A DNA stretch of 64,000 bases from Phoma sp. XZ068 (Eukaryota; Ascomycota; Dothideomycetes; Pleosporales; Didymellaceae), in assembly GCA_004835665.1 (NCBI GenBank), contig RBKR01000001.1:620001-684000 (forward strand). Direction: 5' to 3'. Under the pieces are notes generated by a model. It searched no databases. It saw only the letters and a list, made by a program, of their open reading frames with translations, and had not been told where the DNA came from. This document shows positions 11,599-21,199 of this stretch, one piece after another. Within the stretch, counting starts at the first letter, position 1. Each line of letters starts with the position of its first letter. The translations under genes and the position numbers were made by a program.

Positions 11599-12199
11599 TC
11601 GCAACGCAGATCATAGATGCATCATCTTTATTTGTTTTTGAAAGAATAAGGTTCTTGACAGCCATTCTACAACCTAGCGTAGCGTAAACATAGCGTATCT
11701 ATAGCACTGGTGTAACATAATTCAACCCATTTCCTAGATTTGCAATATTCCCTTTTGGAGAACAAATCACAATTAGAGAGTGGGCAATCTCAGCCCTTGA
11801 CTATCAAATCTTGTGCCAAGTCCGCTCTATCGCACTGTAACACCGATTCTAAATCACCAAAGCGCTGGGCTGCTGAGAGAATATATGCATGTCTTTTACG
11901 TGCGGGTGTGTGGTATTGAAAAGCTTCCAGGATTCACTTATCGGTATTACGCTGGCAAATGGGTAGGGGTTAACCCGGAAATTTTGCGCTAGTATTGGGT
12001 TATGATTGGGTTAGGGTTGTCAAGTCATGCGGTCCAGACCTTCATGTAAAAATATCACATCGAACAAGGTAAGCTTGTTACAATAAAATTCATTATCATT
12101 GCCATTATAAGGCCTGCACCAGGCACTTTCCAAATCCACGCTCTTCAATGCTACGCTATAAAAAAACCATTAACTTACTTTTGCTCGCCAGCCCTCAGT
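11599..12199. other. Convergent 3' intergenic region
   Basis: Lies between the 3' ends of the feruloyl esterase and the alcohol dehydrogenase. It is AT-rich and has no open frame of interest. A single GGGTTAGGG near 12008 resembles the fungal telomere unit but is not repeated. Confidence 0.6.
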
Positions 12200-13195
12200 C
12201 TACTGGGGCTTGAGGACACCACGGTACCTCATGTTGCCATCCCTCAATGTGTCCATAGCGTCGGTGATACCTTCCTCGGTCATGGGGAACTCCATGACGA
12301 TGGGCTTGATGCTGTGCAGAGCAGCAAACTCAAGCATGTGGCGGTGGACCGATCGCGCAGCAACAACGGAACCCTGAATAGTGTGACCACCACCTACGAG
12401 ACCCATGTGGGGGATCTTGAAGTCGCCAGAATCAACAGTGAGAGGGAAGATCTTGCCGGTGGGTGCCATGGCGGGGAGCATAAGCTTCCAGTCAGGCGAG
12501 ACAGAGGTGGTGACAAGAAGAGCATCGACCTTGCGGCTAATCTCAATCTTGTCCTTGCCCTTCATAGCGACGAACTCCTTGGCGCCGAGCTTCATAGCCT
12601 CATCCTTCTTGCTCTCGGTTCCGGAGAAGACAACGACATCGCAGCCCATGTGGGCAGCGAACTGGATGGCGAGATGGCCGAGACCACCAACACCCATGAC
12701 ACCGACGCGGTCAGTGGGCTTGATACCGTATGTGTAGAGGGCGTTGAAGACGGTGGCACCACCGCACATCAGGGGAGCGGCATCGATGTCGCTAAGACCT
12801 TCGGGCAGCTTGAAGAGGAAAGACTCCTTCCAAACGGCATGGGAGGCGAAGGAGCCCTGGTCGCGGTTGGCATAACCGTACATCTGGCGGCCGGGGCAGT
12901 AGGTCTCGCGACCGGTAAGGCAGTACTCGCAGTCACCGCAGGAATCGTGCTGGTAACCCCATCCAACGCGGTCACCCTTCTTCATGTTCTTGACGTTGGG
13001 GCCGACCTCCTCAACAACACCGGCGCCCTCGTGACCGAGGACCATGTCTTGTGTCTTGTAGTGCTCATCTGTACCGCAAAGACCGGAGGCAGTGACCTTA
13101 ACGAGGACCTGGTCGTTCTGGAGATCGCCCTTCTGTGTTTCGCTCTTGACAATCTTGCCATCCTTGGAGCCTTTGAAAACTGTGAATGAAGGCAT
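12200..13195 (-). CDS. Zinc-dependent alcohol dehydrogenase (MDR/cinnamyl alcohol dehydrogenase type), 331 aa
   Basis: Single exon. Shows the medium-chain dehydrogenase layout: GroES-like catalytic domain with catalytic-zinc ligand in GLCGTDEHY and GHEGAGVVEEVG, the four-cysteine structural-zinc lobe (CGDCEYCLTGRETYC), then the Rossmann fold with GVGGLGHLAIQFA. The following loop has Ser and Lys after the strand (VFSGTESKKDE), which fits NADP(H) rather than NAD(H). It resembles the fungal Adh6/CAD group that reduces aromatic and aliphatic aldehydes. At 331 residues it is slightly short because the loop between CGTD and GHEG is compact. The substrate cannot be read from sequence. A TATATAA box and a 12-bp tandem repeat lie upstream. 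The long open frame on the opposite strand (12314-13189) is a shadow of this gene. Confidence 0.9.
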   Translation of the reverse strand: MPSFTVFKGSKDGKIVKSETQKGDLQNDQVLVKVTASGLCGTDEHYKTQDMVLGHEGAGVVEEVGPNVKNMKKGDRVGWGYQHDSCGDCEYCLTGRETYCPGRQMYGYANRDQGSFASHAVWKESFLFKLPEGLSDIDAAPLMCGGATVFNALYTYGIKPTDRVGVMGVGGLGHLAIQFAAHMGCDVVVFSGTESKKDEAMKLGAKEFVAMKGKDKIEISRKVDALLVTTSVSPDWKLMLPAMAPTGKIFPLTVDSGDFKIPHMGLVGGGHTIQGSVVAARSVHRHMLEFAALHSIKPIVMEFPMTEEGITDAMDTLRDGNMRYRGVLKPQ

Positions 13196-13250
13196 GTTGA
13201 TGTGATGTGATGCGTGTGTTGAGTTATTGAAACAATTTTATATTGTAATG

Positions 13251-13286
13251 TAGTCGTGAGTGTAGTCGTGAGTGTAGTTGCGAGCG
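13251..13286. repeat. 12-bp tandem repeat upstream of the alcohol dehydrogenase
   Basis: Two perfect copies and one diverged copy of TAGTCGTGAGTG occur at 13251-13262, 13263-13274 and 13275-13286, with a fourth partial start after them. It sits 56-91 bp before the alcohol dehydrogenase start codon, between the TATA box and the ATG, so it probably lies in the 5' leader. Confidence 0.75.
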
Positions 13287-13330
13287 TAGTTGGATATGTG
13301 AGATATGCTCGATACAAGAGCGGAGAGCTC

Positions 13331-13337
13331 TTATATA
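13331..13337 (-). promoter_or_regulatory. TATA box of the alcohol dehydrogenase gene
   Basis: TATATAA on the minus strand, about 136 bp before the start codon at 13195. Position and sequence fit a core promoter element; a transcription start is not shown. Confidence 0.5.
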
Positions 13338-16300
13338 TGAGGTTGACGCACGTCAGTATGGTTGAAAAGTTCCGCTTCGAACATTGCACAGCTCCACCAC
13401 AAGCATGACGTCGCAGGGCCTAGGGATTCAGTACTGGCCACTGTGTGTGCCCAGGTTTGTTTGGTTCCGCCGTATACTCCGCCGCTAATAGTTACCTTCG
13501 CACGAGATGTCCCCTATCGCCGAGATTGTGGTGAAGGGTTTGTAAATTTGTGGCGCTGTAAGTGGCTACAGTTAGTAAACAGCCCTGCACAAGAATTATT
13601 CAGCGCCCATAACTGACAAATGATGCCTCTAACCTCCGTCAAGTCCTGCATGGCAGATAGATGCACGTTGTGAGACCCGACAAGAATTGAGGATTCTGGA
13701 GACACCGGGGATAGTCGGCCAATCATATTTGGTTCCATATGGAATTTCTAGCAGGAGCTTCGAGACGGTTCCAGCCCTTGAGATTGTGTCCAATCGATGC
13801 TTGCGATTCAAGACGTACATTGATCGTTATCGATGCGGTCGGCATGACCCTAGTGTTGGGTGGCCGCGACAACTGATTCGCATGATGTAATGTGAGGACC
13901 GTGCACCACGTGGCACTGTCCGAAAATTACACGACAAGCCCCGAGGACTTCGGTCCTTCCCATCAAAAACCACCAGGCTGGAAGAAGTTTTCCCTCCCAG
14001 CCCCGGAATGGATTCCTTTTTGGCAAGCGGGAGGGTAGATCTGGTTAGATTGGCGATTCAGCCTTGTGTCGTAGCCGTTTTGTCAGCACTTGCAGGGGCC
14101 AGTCAGACGCTCCGCATAAGTAATCCCGTGGCAGCGCTCAGCTTTTCGTGTTTAATCAACAAGAGGCAATCCATGAGATGGTCCTTCGTCCGCAGCTGCT
14201 GTGGTCGATTCAACGCGCATATTTCATACCTGTAGTGCTTACGCAACGAGCATATTGCTTACACCTTAAGCTTCGCCGAAACTGTATGTCAGCAAAAGAG
14301 GAGATATGATTGGTCTGGGTGTTGGTCGGTGGCATGAATGCACGCTCTTGGAAAGATATCGGTGAACGCCATGAAGACCATGGGAATAATCACGGCTAAG
14401 TCGCAGCTTGGAGGACGCAAGCCGGATCCTGTTGCTGTAGCAGCGTTGAAGTGCAGGATCACTAATACACTGACGCAAAAGACCAGTCTGGTGTATATCA
14501 CAGCAATGCTATTATCAACTGTGCTGGCAATTGCTGTACGTTTCATCAAGCTCTTACACCCTCTCGAACGTAGCCTTGGGATTGATTGGACTGCTTCCAA
14601 ATTACCAACACCAAGAGTGAATATTTCAGGTCTTCCATGTTCCTCCAAAAGCCCCCCTCACCTTCCAATCATGGCTACGATGCCTTCAGCAGCTACACCA
14701 TCTGAAAGCTCATACACCCTCGACAGATGTCTGGAAACGTGGCACTGTCGATTGTCCTTTATGATCACACTACGACTCTGTGTCACAAGGGTGGCCTTAT
14801 TATACTAGAGACTCGAGTGGCAAGCCCATCCACTTACCGATGTCGAGATGACTGGTGCAAGCCGAGTTCCTGCCACGAGCATGTTTTTGAAGACTGGGTT
14901 TGATCCCTTCACATATAACTGATTGGTGCAAAAATTGTGGGCAGCGACCTACGGTCAACCTGAGAATATGTGGAGCCACGCTTGCCAGTGATGGAGTGGT
15001 TTGGCTGACAGCAGCTTCATAATCTGAGCTCTGGGAGGAAACATACGATACAGTGTCTCAGAACCAAGCCAAAGCCGCTCACAGTAAGGGAAACTTCTCA
15101 CCGGGATCTTCAGTTCTCGAATAGATGCGTAAGCCAGCACTCTTGCCCGTCGCTCGGACTTCTTCATGGCTCTGCAAGCTTCAGCGAGATATTATGCCGT
15201 GTGGAAAATCAACATAATCTAAGTTTTCTATGCAACCTAGCTGAGCCACAACTTGAACGCCTTGATTCTCTGCGGTCTAAGGATCGTGCGTACGATAGAG
15301 CTGATTTCACATCCCATTGATTACATCTCCGCTTCCCAATTCCGTGGCGTAAAGACCTTTTGAGACTTTCTGCTGCCTTTGGTGTCTGGCTTTTGCTGCA
15401 GCACCGCTGGGTGAAAACACTTACCAACCCAATGCAACTCTGTAGTCGAAAACCCGTGACATTGGCAGCGTTTGTGGTGTTTCTGTATCTGCTTAGAGCG
15501 ATACTTGTGATTACTCAACGCTTCTCTGATATATTCGTCTTCTTTTCTTACACGGCATTGCGATCAGTAATCTCCCGGATCTTTGTTGGACGAGGTAAAG
15601 ATCCACACATTAGATGCATATGTAAGACAAATGGCAACCTACATGTTTTCAAAGACTCATGTCGAATGGTTGGTTACTTGATGTTAAAAAAAAAGCCGAA
15701 GGCTTGCTTACTCGTTTGCACGACAGGACGCTGTCAGACTCAGCTCAGTGTATCCTAATTACTCAAAATGCTAACAACTACATCAGCAATTCAGCTCCAA
15801 ACGTGATTGAATAAATGCAAAATGATGGGCTTTGTCCATGTCTGAATCAGAAGACATCGAGCACTAGTCACCACATGCTTCCACCCGAATCTCGTAACGA
15901 CGTGGGCTTCGGTCCTCTAGACGGCAATTTCTAGTCCTTGAGAGACTTGATGGCCAATTCGATTCGAAGAAAGTTTGCCCAGTTATCACCAATAAAAACG
16001 CATTGTAGAATCCATTCTGTCACAAACCTGTCGGCACTCTTGATGCAAAACAATTTCACACAACTGTAGAGGTGCTGGAGGGACATCTAACACTGTCGTC
16101 AACAGCACCAAGCCCGTCGTTTCCGATACCTCGTGCACCGGCCCCCTCTATCCCCTCCTAATCTCTAGACTCTCACTTCCCATACGTGGATGAAACCTCA
16201 GTATGGGCAGTAATAGCACCAACGTGTCGTACGTCTCCCAACCTTTGATGCCTAATCCCCAGACCAGGAGAGACCTTCCGAAGATAAGGATTTCAGCAAT

Positions 16301-16904
16301 GACTACGGGGTTTAGAAGCCCAAACAGATGGCACACTGAAGATCAATGATAATAATACCGCAATAAGCAGCGAAGCAGAGATAGAGAAATTGGGGGAGCA
16401 GTCTCTGAACAATGAAGGTGTGGTAGGTGGGGAGTTGCAAGCGCAAACAGGTAAAAAAGGGAACATGAAGGGGAAGGGAATAACAGGAGAGAAGTATTGA
16501 GCTAGGTGCGAGAAGGAGGATACAAGTCGTCTGCAAATCTGGGTGTTTATCTGGTGTTAAGTTGACCAAAATAAACTGACCGTTGATGAATGAAAACAGT
16601 GGACATATGGAGTTACAGCATTCTACAAAAGCCGCTGTTTGAATTATCTCCCTAGCTCTCGCTTCTTTTCACAGCACAAAACTTACTATTAACACCTCCC
16701 CCTACCAGTAATGCTGCTTATAGACAGCCGTGGACTTGTGGCAAAACCCAGTCGTAAGTGTGTGATTCACCAGCAGAGACTATCAGGATGATTTGGCGAA
16801 AGAACTTGTTGCTTGGACCAGCCCACTAATTTCTACCCTCCTCACACACCCACACCTTCTCACCCCAAATCCCTCCCACGCATTGCCCACCAGCCCACAC
16901 CAAA

Positions 16905-17807
16905 TCAATCAAAAACCACCCTCCTCCGACTATCCAACCTCGCCCCCCTATCCCCCTCATCCGCAGCCCCCTCCCTCCACCCAGTCTCCACATCCCTTCC
17001 ACCCCAAACAACCTTCCTATCACTCTCACTGCGACTCACGCTCTTAAACCCACTAAACGCAACATCCCTCCACCCCAACTCCTTACAACTCAACGTACCC
17101 TTGAACTTCCTACAGTCATTCCCCGTAAACGTAACATACCCCATGCCATCAGCCTGGGCAGTTAGCGTTTTCGCGCCCGTGGGTTTAGGGGGCGGGAACG
17201 AGCTGCCTGTGCGATGCAGGGTGGGTGAGGTGGGGATATCATCTTCGTTGTGTTGTTTGCGTGAGAAGACTGGGGAGGTAGGCGGGGAGTCTTCGGATTT
17301 GAGGGTTGTGAGGGAGCCGTTCCACGCGAGCCAGAACTTGGGGCTGCGGAAGGAGTTTTTTTCAAATGTGTCGAAGCGGTTGGGTGTTTCGTTTTCGTCT
17401 TGTTCGTCTTCCTCGTCGTCATCGTCGTTGTCCTGCTCTTCGGCTGAGCCTTCAGCTTCGCCGTCTTCATCTTCGCCGGATAGATGTCGTGTCAAGATAG
17501 CCAACGTCCTCCTACTCGCCGCCAATACAACCGCCGCCCTCAACACTCCCGGTAGAACCAACTCCCCCAAAACACCCTGCCCATCATCCGTAAGCCGCAA
17601 CAGCTCAAACGCCGCTTCCTCCTCCTGGCCCTCGCCGTCACGCCGCTCAGCGAGCGCACGCTCCCAACTCGCGCATTTGACTTCGTATTCGCCAAACGTC
17701 TTGCGCACGTCAAACGCAGCGCCTTGTTTCCCCTTGCCTGAAGCGCGCCGGCTATTGCGGTTGTGGAAGTGGCGCGTTGAGAGGGCGAGGTCTTGCCAGT
17801 CGTCCAT
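16905..17807 (-). CDS. Fungal protein of unknown function, about 300 aa
   Basis: Single exon beginning MDDWQDLALSTRHFHNRN. The N-terminal third is basic then helical (FELLRLTDDGQGVLGEL), a middle acidic low-complexity run of Asp/Glu covers about residues 125-150, followed by a segment with SPKFWLAWNG, and the C-terminal part carries FKGTLSCKELGWRDVAFSGF, which looks like a conserved folded element. No signal peptide or membrane segment is present. I do not recognise a named domain. An in-frame Met nine codons upstream (17834) is possible, but the internal Met gives the cleaner start. A GAGACA microsatellite lies 44 bp upstream. The last 30 or so residues are charged and look disordered. Confidence 0.65.
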   Translation of the reverse strand: MDDWQDLALSTRHFHNRNSRRASGKGKQGAAFDVRKTFGEYEVKCASWERALAERRDGEGQEEEAAFELLRLTDDGQGVLGELVLPGVLRAAVVLAASRRTLAILTRHLSGEDEDGEAEGSAEEQDNDDDDEEDEQDENETPNRFDTFEKNSFRSPKFWLAWNGSLTTLKSEDSPPTSPVFSRKQHNEDDIPTSPTLHRTGSSFPPPKPTGAKTLTAQADGMGYVTFTGNDCRKFKGTLSCKELGWRDVAFSGFKSVSRSESDRKVVWGGRDVETGWREGAADEGDRGARLDSRRRVVFD

Positions 17808-18336
17808 GTTCACGGCACAATACAACCCAAACAACCTACGCTGTTGACGAGAGACAGAGACAGAGACAGAGACAGAGACAGATACAGAGACGTCGACTAT
17901 TTGATTATGATCCTGACACTTGGGGATTTAGATTCCTTGTTGACGTTCACAGTCAAATGTTTACGTTGACGCCCCTGACTAGCGGCCTCGGGAGGTCAGG
18001 TGTTGGTGGTGTGGGAAATGCGGGGAAGGGACTAAACGGGAAGAGGAAACACGTTTAGGAACCCGGCGGCGCGGGTCAAGAGAGTGGTGTGTTTCGGTCT
18101 TATGAAGTCGGTGTCTCACAAGTCTGAGGCTGCGAGGCTGCAATGCTGCGCGCGCCTAGAAGGGAGATGGGTAGTGTTGTGGAGAGAGAAGCTGGAGTTT
18201 GACGTCATGAATGGGCCTGGTGCGCACGCGACCAGGTGCAGGAGACGTGCAGGAGACGTGCAGTAAACAATGCCAAGGCGAGTTTTGAATACTATGGTAT
18301 TTGGCTCGTCTACTCGTAAAGTCTATCATATGCTGC
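17808..18336. other. Intergenic region upstream of the 16905-17807 gene
   Basis: Besides the GAGACA tract, it has a short tandem duplication of GTGCAGGAGAC around 18232-18262. It should hold the promoter of the leftward unknown gene and the 3' end of the histidine phosphatase gene. No further gene was seen. Confidence 0.5.
17851..17892. repeat. (GAGACA)n microsatellite
   Basis: Five perfect GAGACA units followed by GATACA and GAGACG. It lies just before the start of the leftward gene, probably in its 5' leader, and separates it from the histidine phosphatase 3' end. Confidence 0.85.
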
Positions 18337-20119
18337 TTAGTATACCTCTTCGCGTACTGTACCCTCCTTCTCCTGAAGTTTCTCAATCTCCTTCTCGCCG
18401 AGCTTCTCTTCTCCTGCTCCTCCTTTGGTGTGCTTCGCGACAGTCATGTTCCCCTTGAGCGCCTCCCTCAGAATCGGCTCTCCCTCACCCTCCTCTTTCA
18501 AACTCTGCACTTCTTCCTGCCCCGGCTCTCTGTCCCCCGGCTTCACTCCAGTGTCGTCGGCCCCACTCGTGACCTCCTCATCGCCATCACCCAGTGTATC
18601 AGCTCGCCGTCCGATGCCCATGCCACTCTCTGCCTTCCAACTCTGCTCCGTCTGCTTGCGTGCTAATTTGCGCTCCTTACTCTGCTGGCGCTGCCTGGAG
18701 CTGGCGCGGAGGCGAGATTTACCATTTGTGGCGGCAGACAGATACTGCATGCCAGGGAAGTAGTCGGAGTCATCTGAGAAGCCTTCGCCTGGTGTGCGCT
18801 CGGGAGGCTGCAGGTGGCGAAGGATAGCGGATGTGCGAGGGACCGTGGGATTGCGTGATCGTTTGTCATCCTCGTCACTTGTAGAGGCATCATTTGAGGC
18901 GTCGTTTGGAGAGGCGGGAGTGGGTGGTAGTAGGGCGGCTTGTGCAGCTTTGGTGGTGTGTTTCCGCCCGAGCTTGGTCGGTGTGGGCTCTTCGATAATG
19001 GGCGCGCTACTGCCGTCCTGCGCCGCGACCGGGTTGTCTTCCTGTTCCTCGATTGGATGGTTGATTGCTGTAGCGGGTGCTGGAAGGTCCTGTTGGCCGA
19101 GATATTCTACCGTGTTCTTCCTCATAGGCCTCTTCGGCCAATTTGCCTTGTCGTGATTGCAGCCGTTCACACAGCCTCCCCACCGCCGTATCGGTATGGT
19201 GGGCGATGCTGTGAGCGCCGACTGCGAGTGCGTCCTGCTCGGTGTTGTGGACGGGGGATTGGCTCCTCCTGCTGCTGCAGCTCTGCGCTTCAGCTCCGAC
19301 CACGTCCGTAGCTCATTCTGCAGTATGTACTTCTTGTTTGTCTCGCTTTGCTTCATGACGATAAACTCGCAGTGGTTGACGTTGCGGAGATCCTCAAAGT
19401 ACTCAACTGACCAGTGGTACCTGTAGTATGTTAGCACTGCACCGTTATGCGCCTCAGCTCAAACTCACCACTTCATGAGGAAGACTCGCGACATCAGGCC
19501 ATGGGTGACCAGCACACACACGCTTGGAAAGTCCTCGTCGCCAAATTGCCTCCACAGACTCTCATTGAAGCCACTAACTCGGTCGTAGGCGTCTGCAGCG
19601 CTCTCGCCGTCCGGGATGCGGTAGAAGAAGTGGCCGTAGTCGGCGCGCTCCTGCCACATTCTCTCCATTTCGGCGGAGCATGGCTGGAAGTTGCCAAAGT
19701 CCTGCTCTCTCAGCCGCGGCTCCTCGAAGACGGTGATCTTGTTGCGCGGGAAGGGCGAGGGCGTGGGGTCGTCTGAGGTCAGGGTGCGCAGGATGCCCTC
19801 GGTGGTTTCACGCGTGCGGCGGTACGGTGACGTGTAGAACTGCAGGGTGTCGTCTGGTCTGAGCAGGGTGCGCAGCTGGCGTCCAGCTTCTTCTGCCTGT
19901 GTCATGTTAGCTCCCATCTGGTGCTACTTGAGACGACATAACCTACCTGCGTCCAGCCATGCTGGGTCAGCTTCACCCTGTGGTCTGGAATAAACTGGTG
20001 GATGTCGCGGTTCTTGTTGCCCTCGGACTGTGCATGGCGAATCAATATAATCATCTGCGAATGTCAGCAACGCCCACAGCCTTATCTTCGACAGCTCCAC
20101 TTACGCGGGGTTTCCCCAT
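18337..20119 (-). CDS. Histidine phosphatase (phosphoglycerate mutase-like), Det1-type, 544 aa
   Basis: Four exons: 20119-20105 (15 bp), 20054-19947, 19896-19469 and 19420-18337, all with GT-AG introns and consistent frame. The spliced product starts MGKPRMIILIRHAQSEGNKN, placing the phospho-accepting histidine motif RHAQSEGN across the first junction. Further motifs are SPYRRTRET, EPRLREQDFGN and VTHGLMSRVF, the second catalytic His. The catalytic half resembles yeast Det1 and other fungal broad-range phosphatases of branch 1 of the superfamily. A long C-terminal extension (about residues 230-544) is Ser/Thr/Pro- and charge-rich, with no recognised domain, and is probably disordered. Substrate unknown. 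It is divergent from the PRKRIP1-like gene. The tiny first exon means a search for ATG in long frames would miss the true start. Confidence 0.86.
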
Positions 20120-20596
20120 TATGGCGACTTGGTATAGGGTGAGTGGTGGTGGAGGGGTATTCGAGAATGTCTGTGTATCTGTCAAGGGTCAAGGAGTCAG
20201 AGCGAAACAAAGTCGCCAGGCGCAAGGCGAGAAACAGAAACAGGCACGGCGTTTCATCAACCTGAAGCGCCAGCCATGCGGCGACTTCGCTGGCGTAACT
20301 GCGCGGCCGGCGCGACTGCCCCGCCGTACCGCAGCTCCGGGGCAAAAAGCTCCAGGCACAAGGTCGCGTCATGTTTGATCTTCACTTCTCGCCCGCGCGC
20401 GAACAATTTCTGCACGCAATTACTGCTATTTGAACGCACACAACAGGACTCCTCGGCCAAAACACGCAATCCATCAGGCATCCACGCGCTCCTGCCCTTC
20501 TAGATCGCCGCTCCGTCTCCACCCTCACCGGACGCTCTCCTGCAAGACTGCAAACCATTCACATACCTCCGCGCATCCTCACAACACCTCGCAGCC
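20120..20596. promoter_or_regulatory. Shared divergent promoter, histidine phosphatase and PRKRIP1-like genes
   Basis: A 477-bp gap between two divergent start codons. It is C-rich on the right half, with CACCCTCACC and CACAACACC words that read as a 5' leader for the rightward gene. No single clear TATA box is seen for either gene, as is common for constitutive fungal genes. Confidence 0.5.
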
Positions 20597-21199
20597 ATGT
20601 CCGAACCCATACCCGAATCGATCCCCACAAGCGCAGACCCGCGCTCGCACCGCCCCACCAAACGCCGCGCCCTCGACCCGCGCGCCGGCCACGCCTCAGA
20701 AGTAGAAGCCCTCTTCGCAAAGCCCGACCGCGAAATCAACATCCCCAGCACCGCGCTCTCCAAAAACCTCTCCGCCCCGCCCGAAATCGTCGCCAACGTC
20801 CAGGGCTCCAGCGCCGGCGCCGGCAGCGGCGAGTTCCACGTCTACAAGGCGAGCCGGCGGCGCGAGTACGAGCGCCTGCGCGCCATGGACGAGGAGGTGC
20901 AGAAGGAGGCCGATGAGAAGGAGTTTCTGGCGCGCAAGGCGGAGCAGGAGAGGAAGGATGCGGACAAGACGGAGAAGAATCGGGCGAAGCGCGCAAAGGC
21001 GCTGGCAAGGAAGCAGAAGGGGAAGCCAGGGAAGAAGGGTGATGCTGCTGGGGGGAAGGAAGGCGGCGAGGGCGCGAAGAAGAAACTCGTGCCGAATGCG
21101 AATGGTGTCAAGACTGGTGATGATGTGGAGGACGAGGCGGAGGGCGGAGAGGTCAGGAATACAGAGGAGATTGGGCTGGTGATTGAGGATGATGATTAG
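20597..21199 (+). CDS. PRKRIP1-like (DUF1168) protein, 200 aa
   Basis: Single exon. After a proline-rich start, residues 20-115 contain the family pattern: RRALDPR, FVKP-like ALFAKPDREINIP, then GSGEFHVYKASRRREYERL followed by a long charged helix (EEVQKEADEKEFLARKAEQE). This matches the PRKRIP1/DUF1168 family, small nuclear proteins found in spliceosomes and in double-stranded RNA binding. The helix is followed by a Lys/Arg-rich run (KRAKALARKQKGKPGKK), a likely nuclear or nucleolar signal, and an acidic tail ending in Asp residues. Length is normal for the family. Function in splicing is inferred from the family, not from the sequence. Confidence 0.85.
   Translation: MSEPIPESIPTSADPRSHRPTKRRALDPRAGHASEVEALFAKPDREINIPSTALSKNLSAPPEIVANVQGSSAGAGSGEFHVYKASRRREYERLRAMDEEVQKEADEKEFLARKAEQERKDADKTEKNRAKRAKALARKQKGKPGKKGDAAGGKEGGEGAKKKLVPNANGVKTGDDVEDEAEGGEVRNTEEIGLVIEDDD

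Larger units (their letters stand above)
13196..16904. other. Long gene-poor interval
   Basis: Apart from the alcohol dehydrogenase promoter, I find no gene with recognisable content. Several 60-150 codon frames occur on both strands at 13360-15760. Some on the minus strand near 14640-15170 are bounded by splice-like donors (for example GTAAGT near 14837), but competing frames join equally well, so no model is supported. The right end, 16815-16904, is C-rich 3' flank of the next gene. Confidence 0.5.

Noticed and set aside
12003..12020. GGGTTAGGG, like the telomere unit
   Set aside because: A single copy within ordinary intergenic DNA; no array.
12314..13189. A 291-codon open frame on the plus strand
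   Set aside because: Exactly antisense to the alcohol dehydrogenase, whose zinc and cofactor motifs are clear.
14290..15170. A chain of minus-strand open stretches with GTAAGT and GTGAGG donor-like sites
   Set aside because: Different frames could be joined equally well through the same sites, and none gives a recognisable protein.
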